Origin: Acidobacteriota bacterium
Lineage (GTDB): Bacteria > Acidobacteriota > Vicinamibacteria > Vicinamibacterales > UBA2999
DNA length: 64,000 nucleotides
Reading direction: 5' to 3'
Assembly: GCA_016192845.1 (NCBI GenBank)
Contig: JACPTI010000098.1
Span: forward strand, 1 to 64,000
Positions 8,569-16,252 of the stretch are shown here, one piece after another; positions within the stretch are counted from its first letter, which is position 1; every line of letters begins with the position of its first letter. Both the position numbers and the translations under genes were made by a program. The notes under the pieces were generated by a model, which saw only the letters and a list, made by a program, of their open reading frames with translations, was not told the origin of the DNA and did no database searches.

Positions 8569-9084
8569 ATGCTGACGCCCCGCTGCACGGGCCGGCCTGA
8601 AGGCCGGCCCCGACACTGCGGTCTTGCGGTCCTCGCGCTTCTCCTCGTCACGTCGACGCCTGCATTTGCGGATGCGACACTCTTCATCGGCAGCGCGACC
8701 ACTCCGGCCAACCGCCCGGCCAAAGGGCTGGCGTTCGGCGTCGGCCTGCTCGTGGTGGGCTTCGAGTTCGAGTTCGCCGACACCAGCGAGTCGATCGAGG
8801 ACGCCGCGCCGTCGCTCCGCACCGGCATGGGGAACGTGCTGCTGCAGACGCCGTTCCCGGTGGCCGGCATGCAGTTCTATTTGACGACGGGCGTCGGCCT
8901 CTACCGGGAGCGTCTGGGCGTGCGGCAAGAGACGCACGCCGGCTTCAACACCGGCGGCGGCGCGAAGATTTCACTGCTGGGACCGATCCGGGTGCGGCTC
9001 GACTATCGGGTCTTCAATCTGCGCGGCGAGCCGCTGCACTCGACGGTCCACCGCGTGTACGCGGGATTCAATCTGGCGTTCTGA
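8569..9084 (+). CDS. Outer-membrane beta-barrel-like exported protein, unknown function
   Basis: About 171 aa. A hydrophobic export signal ([17 protein letters not shown]) ends near residue 34; the rest has alternating strand-like segments ([38 protein letters not shown]) and ends in a final aromatic strand, GFNLAF, typical of small outer-membrane barrels. The 5' end is unusual: a REP palindrome (8589-8610) is translated as the first residues after the ATG, so the true start may lie downstream of it. It is divergent from the acyl-CoA dehydrogenase with only 22 bp between starts, leaving almost no room for separate promoters. No specific family recognised. Confidence 0.65.
   Translation: MLTPRCTGRPEGRPRHCGLAVLALLLVTSTPAFADATLFIGSATTPANRPAKGLAFGVGLLVVGFEFEFADTSESIEDAAPSLRTGMGNVLLQTPFPVAGMQFYLTTGVGLYRERLGVRQETHAGFNTGGGAKISLLGPIRVRLDYRVFNLRGEPLHSTVHRVYAGFNLAF
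8589..8610. repeat. REP-like palindrome inside the 5' end of the barrel-protein gene
   Basis: Perfect 9-bp stem GGGCCGGCC / GGCCGGCCC with a TGAA loop, the same design as the hairpin at 2907. On the minus strand it is preceded by GTCG, one base off the GTAG foot. Its position just after the ATG means it would fold in the ribosome-binding region of the mRNA. Confidence 0.7.
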
Positions 9085-9121
9085 AGGCACGAAGGGCGCG
9101 AAGGACACCGAAGGACACGAA
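9082..9121. repeat. Single-arm word repeat (GGACACGAA-type)
   Basis: Four to five degenerate copies of GAAGGACAC / GAAGGCACG lie end to end between the convergent stops of the barrel protein and the Pro-rich secreted protein. No complementary arm is visible here, unlike most word repeats in this window. Confidence 0.5.
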
Positions 9122-9136
9122 GACGGCGCCGCCGCC

Positions 9137-9823
9137 CTACGGCAGTGCGCCTGGGCGCGCGGACGGTCCTGTCGTCGGCGCAGCGTCTGGTGCCGGGGCC
9201 GCGCCCGGCAATGGCACCGGCGCACCGGCCGGCGGCAGTGGCGGCGGCTCGACCGGCGTGAGATTCAGCAGGCTCTGACTCCCCGGACCCGCCAGCGCGC
9301 CCTGATACAGCTTCCAGATCTGCTCGATCTGGTCCGGGTACGCGTCGCTCAGGATCGGTCCGAGCGCATAGTCGGCCCTAGCGACCGCCGGATCGAGCAG
9401 GAACACGTACAGGACCGTGTTGTTCGGCCCCGGCTCGGTCGCCTTGAACATGCGCCACCCCTTGCCCTGCGCGCGCACCTGCGCATTCGACGATTTGGCG
9501 AGCGCCGCCTGCAGGTACCCGATGACGAGCTCGAAGTCGACGACACGCTCCGGCCGGACGGCGTTCAGGATCATGCCTGTGGGCGCGAGGAACGCGCGCG
9601 CCGCCGTCGGCGTGGCTGGCGCGACCGGCGCCGGCACGACCGGTGCGCTGCCGGGTGGCGCGGGCTGCTGCGGCTGCTCGGGAACACCGGACGGCGGCTG
9701 CTGCCTCGTCTGCGGCGGGGCGGTCGGCGTCGTCGGTCCCGGCGGCGCGACCTGGGCCGAGGTGCCCGCGGCGACGGTCAGCGCAATCGCCGCGGCGGTC
9801 AACACGGTACGTGCAATTCGCAT
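9137..9823 (-). CDS. Secreted proline-rich protein, paralogue of the next gene
   Basis: 228 aa from the ATG at 9823. A signal peptide (about residues 1-23, ending TSAQ) is followed by a Pro/Gln/Ala-rich linker (to about residue 75), a compact domain (VVDFELVIGYLQAAL, GWRMFK, NTVLYVFLLDP, ADYALGPILSDAY, IEQIWKLYQGAL), and a second Pro/Ala-rich tail. The central domain aligns motif by motif with the downstream-neighbour protein at 9931-10398, so the two arose by duplication. No known catalytic motif. Likely periplasmic or secreted; function unknown. Confidence 0.75.
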   Translation of the reverse strand: MRIARTVLTAAAIALTVAAGTSAQVAPPGPTTPTAPPQTRQQPPSGVPEQPQQPAPPGSAPVVPAPVAPATPTAARAFLAPTGMILNAVRPERVVDFELVIGYLQAALAKSSNAQVRAQGKGWRMFKATEPGPNNTVLYVFLLDPAVARADYALGPILSDAYPDQIEQIWKLYQGALAGPGSQSLLNLTPVEPPPLPPAGAPVPLPGAAPAPDAAPTTGPSARPGALP

Positions 9824-9930
9824 TACAGCTACTTTACACAACAAGAGCCACGACCGGCTGCATCGCCGTCCGTGGCTCTGGTGTACCCGTGCAGGGCCGA
9901 CCGACCAGGTCGCCGTCCACCCGCGCCCTG

Positions 9931-10398
9931 TTACTTCGAGAAATCCGCGGTCAGCGGCCCCTCAATGATAAAGAGCGCCGCCTTGATCGCCCCGCGGTAC
10001 TGGTCGTAGAACGTCTTCTGCTCGGCCGGATCCTTGAAGACCTCGTACACGATGTTGGTGATCGAGTAATCGGCATCCTTGACCACCGGATTGATCACGT
10101 GGACGTACACCAGCGTCCCGTCAGGCTGGGGCATGGCGTTCTTCATGACCTTCCAGCCAGCGAGCTGCTGCTTGGCGTCGGGGCGCTCGGACTTCGTGAG
10201 CGCTTCTTTCAATTTGGTCATTACCGCTTCGTACTCAGTGGCCTTGTCGGCGGGGACATTGAAAGCCCAGAGCACCATGTCTCCCGTAAACGTGGTCTTC
10301 TGCGGCGCCTGCTGGGCGAACGCGGTGCCGTGACCGTGCGAGAACGCCGGCAGCAGCATCAGCGCGCCAGCTACGAGTAACCCGGACAGTCGTCGCAT
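9931..10398 (-). CDS. Exported protein of unknown function, paralogue of the previous gene
   Basis: 155 aa with a clear signal peptide (RRLSGLLVAGALMLLPAF, cleavage near TAFAQ). The mature part contains EYEAVMTKLKEAL, GWKVMK, TLVYVHVINP, ADYSITNIVYEVF and YDQYRGAIKA, matching the domain of the adjacent protein but without its Pro-rich linkers. The start at 10398 is supported by an AGGAGG seven bases upstream, and further upstream in-frame residues are rejected. The tandem arrangement suggests a local duplication. Function is not known to me. Confidence 0.8.
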   Translation of the reverse strand: MRRLSGLLVAGALMLLPAFSHGHGTAFAQQAPQKTTFTGDMVLWAFNVPADKATEYEAVMTKLKEALTKSERPDAKQQLAGWKVMKNAMPQPDGTLVYVHVINPVVKDADYSITNIVYEVFKDPAEQKTFYDQYRGAIKAALFIIEGPLTADFSK

Positions 10399-10448
10399 CT
10401 TCAAGCCTCCTGAAAAAGGCGGGAAAGGCGGATACTCTACCGCAAAGT

Positions 10449-11570
10449 TCACCGGATGAAAACGGCCATAACCTCGTGAGCAACAAGCATTCCGGCTCTC
10501 GTCAGGCGCAGGACGCGGCCATCATAATGCAGAACCCCTTGATCCACGAAGGGTTGGAGTTCGCTCCCGTACCGCGCCCAGGGGTCGACCCCGTAGCGGG
10601 TATTGACGGCCGCCACGTCGACGCCGGCATTCAGTCGAAGCCCCATGAACAGCGCCTCTTCGAGCCGCTCGTCGGCGGAGAGCGCCCGCCGGTCGGTGGC
10701 CGCCGACCGTCCCCCCGCCACGGCTGAGATGTACTCCTCTGTCGACGAGGGGTTCCGCCAGCGGACACCGGCGCGCGTGGAATGCGCGCCGCAGCCGAAC
10801 CCGAGCCACTCGCCCCCTGTCCAGTATTTCAGATTGTGGCGCGACTGCCGCCCGGGGCGCGCCACGTTCGAGATCTCGTACTGTACGTAGCCCGCACTGT
10901 CCATCCTGTCGAGGCCCGACAGATACATCTCGGCGGCCTCCTCATCGGGGGCGACCGACCAGCGGCCGCGCGCCATCGCGTCACGGAGCGGCGCGTTCGG
11001 GTAGATCTCGAGCAGGTAGAGCGAGGCGTGTTCCGGGGCGAGCGCAACCAGCGCATCGACCGATTCCAGCCACTGCGCCACCGTCTGCTGCGGCAGCCAC
11101 ATCATCAGGTCGAGCGAAATGTTCCCGAAGCCGGCGGCGCGCGCCATGCGGAACGCCTCGACCGCCCGCGACGCCGAATGCAGGCGGCTCAACCGGCCGA
11201 GCTCCTCGTCCCGGAACGACTGCACCCCGAAACTGAGTCGATTCACGCCGGCCGCGCGGAAGCCGGCCAGCCGCTCGGAGGTCACCGTCTCCGGGTTCGC
11301 CTCGAGCGTGATCTCCGCGTCGGCGGTCAGCGCCCACGACCGCGCGCACCGCTCGACGATGGCGGCAACCTCCGCGGGGTTGAGCAGCGACGGCGTGCCC
11401 CCGCCGAAATAGATCGTGTCCGCCGGCGAGCCGTCCGTGCCGCGCTCCAGCTCCGCGAGGAGCGCCGCGACGTACCGGTCCTTCAGCGCGGCATCAAACA
11501 GACCGCGGTTGAAGTTGCAGTAGTTGCAGATGGCCGAGCAGAACGGAACGTGGATGTAGAGCCCGAGCAC
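10449..11570 (-). CDS. hemW: Radical SAM HemW-type protein (coproporphyrinogen III oxidase-like heme chaperone)
   Basis: 373 aa from the GTG at 11570. Radical SAM signature CSAICNYC (CX3CX2C) at about residues 11-18, directly after LYIHVPF, as in HemW/HemN. Then TIYFGGGTPSLL, EANPET, and GVNRLSFGVQSF, the SAM-binding and barrel motifs of the group. The final domain contains WLGFGCGAHS and a C-terminal winged-helix-like segment. Length and the single CX3CX2C cluster fit HemW, the heme chaperone, rather than true oxygen-independent HemN; family members are often misnamed. Upstream in-frame sequence is word repeat and was excluded. Confidence 0.88.
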   Translation of the reverse strand: MLGLYIHVPFCSAICNYCNFNRGLFDAALKDRYVAALLAELERGTDGSPADTIYFGGGTPSLLNPAEVAAIVERCARSWALTADAEITLEANPETVTSERLAGFRAAGVNRLSFGVQSFRDEELGRLSRLHSASRAVEAFRMARAAGFGNISLDLMMWLPQQTVAQWLESVDALVALAPEHASLYLLEIYPNAPLRDAMARGRWSVAPDEEAAEMYLSGLDRMDSAGYVQYEISNVARPGRQSRHNLKYWTGGEWLGFGCGAHSTRAGVRWRNPSSTEEYISAVAGGRSAATDRRALSADERLEEALFMGLRLNAGVDVAAVNTRYGVDPWARYGSELQPFVDQGVLHYDGRVLRLTRAGMLVAHEVMAVFIR

Positions 11571-11584
11571 ACACCCAGTGTAAG

Positions 11585-11637
11585 GTCTCGGGCTTTGGGC
11601 TTTGGGCCTTGGGCTTTGAGTTTTGAGTTTCGAGTTC
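11585..11637. repeat. Single-arm word repeat (GGGCTTT / GAGTTTT)
   Basis: Runs of GGGCTTTGGGC grading into GAGTTTTGAGTTTCGAGTT between hemW and the DnaC-like gene. The gradual drift of one word into another is characteristic of the word repeats in this window. Confidence 0.5.
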
Positions 11638-12505
11638 AGGACCCGGCGCGTCCGCCCGGCCATTTGAGGTCGACCTTGTCCTCCCGGCCGCCGAACCGCG
11701 GTTTCGCTTTGAGCTGCCCGGCGGTCTTCTGCGGGAATCCCTTTCGGCTCCGCTCGATGTTCTTGGGAGACGTAGGCGACTTTTCCTGCCACTCGGCGAT
11801 TCGCTCAGGCGTCGGTTCGGGGCCGACTTCGCGCGAATCCGTCCCTTCCATGTGCACCCATTCGCACATCTCGATCAGCCGCGACCTGGTGCGCCCGCCG
11901 AGCTTGAAGATGAATGACCTCGGGTCCGTGCTATCGGGAGAATCGATCAAACCGGTGGTGATGATGGTGGCGCGGTTTTCGCTGTACCGAACGTTGATCA
12001 CGTGGGCGAGCGCTTCCTGCACCCACTCGGACGTCCGCTCCTCGCCGAGGTCGTCGAGCACGAGCAGGTCGCTCCGGAGCACTGGCGCGAGAACGTCCAT
12101 CTCGCCGTCGGTCGTTTTCGCATCGTACGTCGCGCGGACGTTCTTGAGCAGAGCGGGAACTTCGCAGAAGTAGCCCACCGCGCCCTTTGTCGCAATCAAC
12201 TCCCGCAGGATCGCCACAGCGAGGTGCGTCTTGCCGACCCCGTACGCACCCCAGAAGAGCAGGCCCCGTTCGGGTACCGGATAGTCCTCGATGAACTTGC
12301 GGGCCCTGCTCACGGCCCGACGCAACGAGTCGTAGTGCGTCTCGAAATTCGAGAGGGAACAGTGACGGTAGCGAGTCGGAATGCCAGCCGCCCGCAGCTG
12401 ATATTCAGCCGCGCGCTGATACCAGCAGTCGCACCGCGCGACCCGCCTGACGCCGTCGGCTTCGATCGTCTTCCAGCCGGTGTCGTCGCACAGCGCGCAG
12501 GGCAC
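11636..12505 (-). CDS. DnaC/IstB-like AAA+ ATPase with N-terminal zinc-finger-like cysteines
   Basis: 289 aa. The N-terminus carries CALCDDTGW and a second CDCW pair about 20 residues later, a likely zinc site as in primosomal loaders. A Walker A GAYGVGKTH (about residues 86-94), Walker B LLVLDDLGEE, and a sensor region IITTGL follow, typical of the DnaC/IstB helicase-loader clade. IstB proteins usually accompany an IS21 transposase; none is nearby, so a chromosomal replication or stress role is more likely. The C-terminal 60 residues are basic and Pro-rich. Family assignment is firm; its partner helicase is unknown. Confidence 0.82.
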   Translation of the reverse strand: MPCALCDDTGWKTIEADGVRRVARCDCWYQRAAEYQLRAAGIPTRYRHCSLSNFETHYDSLRRAVSRARKFIEDYPVPERGLLFWGAYGVGKTHLAVAILRELIATKGAVGYFCEVPALLKNVRATYDAKTTDGEMDVLAPVLRSDLLVLDDLGEERTSEWVQEALAHVINVRYSENRATIITTGLIDSPDSTDPRSFIFKLGGRTRSRLIEMCEWVHMEGTDSREVGPEPTPERIAEWQEKSPTSPKNIERSRKGFPQKTAGQLKAKPRFGGREDKVDLKWPGGRAGS

Positions 12506-12517
12506 ACGCTAATCGTA

Positions 12518-12567
12518 ACTCAAAACGCAAAACGCAAAACTACTTTTGAGTCTTGAGTTTTGAGTTG
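12518..12567. repeat. Inverted word-repeat stem-loop that encodes the HspR tail
   Basis: Left arm ACTCAAAACGCAAAACGC, right arm CTTTTGAGTCTTGAGTTTTG, almost no loop. The right arm is also the last codons of hspR, giving that protein its SKLKTQK end. Likely terminator of the dnaK-dnaJ-hspR unit. Confidence 0.65.
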
Positions 12568-12980
12568 TGTGTGTCAGCGTCCGCAGAGTTGGGCGTGTGC
12601 CTTACCAGATCCGTCGGCGATGACTTGACGAGCGCGGTGCTCAGGCGCTGCTCCCAGTCGTCGATGCCGCGCGCCAGCTCGCGTTTGACGTAGTCCATGA
12701 ACTCGTTCACCTCGCGCTGCATCTGCTCGATCTTGCGGCGCATGTTCAGGATGATCTCCACGCCCGCGAGGTTCACGCCGAGATCGCGCGTAAGGGTGAG
12801 GATCGTCTCGAGCTGCTCGAGGTCCTCCTCCGAGTACAGCCGCGTGTTCCCTTCGGTCCGCGACGGCTTCAGCAGGCCTTCACGCTCGTACAGCCGCAGT
12901 GTCTGCGGATGGATGTTGTACTTCTGCGACACCGCGCTGATCATGTAGTACGCCTTCCCGCGCTCAGCACGTTTCGCCAT
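12540..12980 (-). CDS. hspR: MerR-family heat-shock repressor HspR
   Basis: 146 aa. The N-terminal MerR winged helix reads YMISAVSQKYNIHPQTLRLYEREGLL in two parts: the helix-turn-helix SAVSQKYNIHPQTLRLYE and the wing KPSRTEGNTRLYSEEDL. A coiled-coil dimerisation helix follows (about residues 60-110). The IHPQTLRLYEREGL sequence is characteristic of HspR rather than metal-sensing MerR proteins; no metal-binding cysteines are present. It is last in the dnaK-dnaJ-hspR order, 3 bp after dnaJ, so it should repress its own operon, with DnaK as co-repressor as known in actinobacteria. The last 10 residues are encoded by a repeat arm. Confidence 0.92.
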   Translation of the reverse strand: MAKRAERGKAYYMISAVSQKYNIHPQTLRLYEREGLLKPSRTEGNTRLYSEEDLEQLETILTLTRDLGVNLAGVEIILNMRRKIEQMQREVNEFMDYVKRELARGIDDWEQRLSTALVKSSPTDLVRHTPNSADADTHNSKLKTQK

Positions 12981-12983
12981 AGC

Positions 12984-14066
12984 TTATCCTCGCGGCTCCC
13001 GCACGTTCTCGCCGTTGATGCGGCCGAACTCCCGCAGCAGCTCCTTGGAGCGCTCGTCCAGCACCTTCGGGAGCATCAGGCGCGCCTCGATGATCAGGTC
13101 GCCGCGGCGGCCGTCGCGCGTCGACGCCGCGCCGCGGTCGCGCAGCCGGAACCGCTGTCCCGACTGCGTGCCGGGCGGGACGCGCAGCCGTGCGGAGCCG
13201 CCGTCGGGCGTCGGCACGTCGATGCGGGCGCCGAGCGCCGCCTCGTGAATGGCAATCGGCAGCACTAGGTGCAGGTCGTCGCCCTCGCGGCGGAAGAGCG
13301 GATGCGGCGCCACCTGCGCCGTCACATAGAGGTCGCCCGGCGGCCCGCCCTGAAGCCCGGCGTTTCCCTTGCCCGGCACCCGCACGCGCTCGCCGTCGCT
13401 CGTGCCCGGCGGAATCCGCACCTGTACGGTCTCGCTCCGCGTCTCCTGCCCGGTGCCGCCGCACGGCTCGCACGGCCGCGGGCGCTGCTGCCCCGTCCCG
13501 CCGCAGGTGGGACAACTGCGCGTGAACACCATGTGCCCCCGCACCGAGCGCACCGATCCGGATCCCTGACACCCGAGGCACGGGCCCGGGCTCACGCGCG
13601 TCCGGCCGGTGCCCGCGCACGTCCGGCACGTCTCGCGCCGCGTCACCGTGAGGGTCCGCATAGTGCCCGAAAACGTCTCCTCGAACGCGAGCGGCACGGT
13701 CTGATGCAGGTCGGCGCCCCGCTCGGACGGCCGGCGGCGCGCGCCGCGATCGGTCAGTACTTCGGCAAACAGGTCGCCAAAGGTGGCCGAGTGATCACTG
13801 CCGCGCGTCGAGAAATCGAACCCCTCGAAGCCGCTCGTCGGCCGGGACCCGTGCTCCTCGGTGGCGAGCCCGGCGTCGTAGCGCGACCGGCGCGCCGGAT
13901 CGATCAGCGTCTCGTAGGCCTCGAGGATCTGCCGGAACCGCGCCGCGGCCATCCGGTCCCCGGGATTGATGTCGGGGTGGTACCGCCGCGCCAGACGCCG
14001 GTAGGCGCGCTTGATCTCCGCCTCGGAGGCGCCGTGCGAGACGCCGAGCACGACGTAGAGGTCCAT
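12984..14066 (-). CDS. dnaJ: Chaperone DnaJ (Hsp40)
   Basis: Co-chaperone that stimulates DnaK ATPase and delivers substrates. 360 aa. J domain at residues 1-65 with the HPD motif in RYHPDINPGD; a short linker; then four zinc-binding CXXCXGXG repeats (CRTCAGTG, CLGCQGSG, CPTCGGTG, CEPCGGTG, about residues 143-210); then the two beta-sandwich substrate domains and dimerisation end. The G/F region is short and not Gly-rich. Between dnaK and hspR on the same strand; separated from dnaK by a word-repeat stem-loop. Confidence 0.95.
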   Translation of the reverse strand: MDLYVVLGVSHGASEAEIKRAYRRLARRYHPDINPGDRMAAARFRQILEAYETLIDPARRSRYDAGLATEEHGSRPTSGFEGFDFSTRGSDHSATFGDLFAEVLTDRGARRRPSERGADLHQTVPLAFEETFSGTMRTLTVTRRETCRTCAGTGRTRVSPGPCLGCQGSGSVRSVRGHMVFTRSCPTCGGTGQQRPRPCEPCGGTGQETRSETVQVRIPPGTSDGERVRVPGKGNAGLQGGPPGDLYVTAQVAPHPLFRREGDDLHLVLPIAIHEAALGARIDVPTPDGGSARLRVPPGTQSGQRFRLRDRGAASTRDGRRGDLIIEARLMLPKVLDERSKELLREFGRINGENVREPRG

Positions 14067-14076
14067 ACCCTGACGT

Positions 14077-14152
14077 CAACTCCCAATCGCCAACGCCCAA
14101 CGCCCAAGAGCGATTCGGGCATTGGGAGTTGGAAGTTGGGACTTGGGAGTTG
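14077..14152. repeat. Inverted word-repeat stem-loop between dnaK and dnaJ
   Basis: Left arm: CAACTCCCAATCGCCAACG and further CCCAA words (14077-14107). Right arm: complementary TTGGGAGTTGGAAGTTGGG words (14122-14152). The loop is about 14 bases. It fills the dnaK-dnaJ gap and could set differential expression inside the operon by partial termination or mRNA protection. Confidence 0.65.
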
Positions 14153-14422
14153 TCATTTCTTCTCCTCGTCCACCACTTCCGCGTCGATGACGTCGCCCTG
14201 CGCGCCCCCGCCGCCCGCTGCCCTGCCGCCGCCCGTCCCGGCGGCACCGGCGCCGCCGCCGGCTCCCGCACCCGCTTGGCGGTAGAGCGCCTCGGCGGCG
14301 CGATGCTGCGCCTGCGTCAGCTGCTCCATCGCGCGGTTCATTGCCGCCGTGTCGTTGGCCGACAGCGCGCTCTTCAACGCCTCGATGGCCGATTGGACCG
14401 CGGACCTGTCGGCGGCCGCGAG
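14153..14422 (-). pseudogene. dnaK C-terminal segment separated by an in-frame TAG
   Basis: In exactly the same frame as dnaK, 89 further codons follow the TAG: LAAADRSAVQSAIEALKSAL, then the Gly/Ala-rich linker and the acidic end DVIDAEVVDEEKK. This is the normal helical lid end and tail of DnaK. It has no ribosome-binding site of its own at the junction; an internal ATG at 14377 exists but independent translation is unlikely. Confidence 0.85.
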
Positions 14423-16069
<1,647 letters not shown>

Positions 16070-16126
16070 GTCGTCGCGTCCTTCACGCGCGGTGCGGGAG
16101 CAGTCCCGCCGATTTAGCTGATTCTT

Positions 16127-16157
16127 ATTATCAAAATTGAGTGGACGACAGTCAATT
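16127..16157 (-). promoter_or_regulatory. dnaK operon promoter overlapped by a HAIR-like HspR operator
   Basis: On the minus strand, TTGACT (16155-16150) and GATAAT (16132-16127) are separated by exactly 17 bp, a near-consensus housekeeping promoter ending about 57 bp before the dnaK ATG. Over it lies ATTGAGT-N7-AGTCAAT (16136-16156). The published HspR operator HAIR is CTTGAGT-N7-ACTCAAG, so the spacing is identical and 11 of 14 positions agree. Binding of HspR here would block the -35 and spacer. The hspR gene is in the same operon, giving a feedback loop. Confidence 0.78.
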
Positions 16158-16231
16158 TACCCGCGCGAAACAGCTGAGGTTCCCAAGGTAAAGCTCGACC
16201 GGACAACCAGTTGGCGCTGCTATACTGGACC

Positions 16232-16249
16232 GGAGGGCTAAAGCCCTCC
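16232..16249. repeat. REP-like palindrome just upstream of PBP1A
   Basis: Perfect 7-bp stem GGAGGGC / GCCCTCC with a TAAA loop, four bases upstream of the PBP1A ATG at 16253. The GGAGG of the left arm or the CCCTCC of the right arm would pair and could hide a ribosome-binding site. Confidence 0.6.
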
Positions 16250-16252
16250 ACG

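Noticed and set aside
4203..8600. Very long open frame (1465 codons) on the plus strand
   Set aside because: It is antisense to five well-supported minus-strand genes (PfkB kinase, mtnP, epimerase fusion, meaB, acyl-CoA dehydrogenase) and its residues are Arg/His/Asp-rich without any domain; a GC-rich shadow frame.
3256..9084. Secondary-metabolite or degradative island
   Set aside because: The genes are ordinary salvage and propionate-pathway functions with no synthase or transporter cluster.
11636..12505. IS21 insertion (IstB)
   Set aside because: No IstA transposase, terminal repeats or target duplication; N-terminal cysteines fit a DnaC-like loader better.
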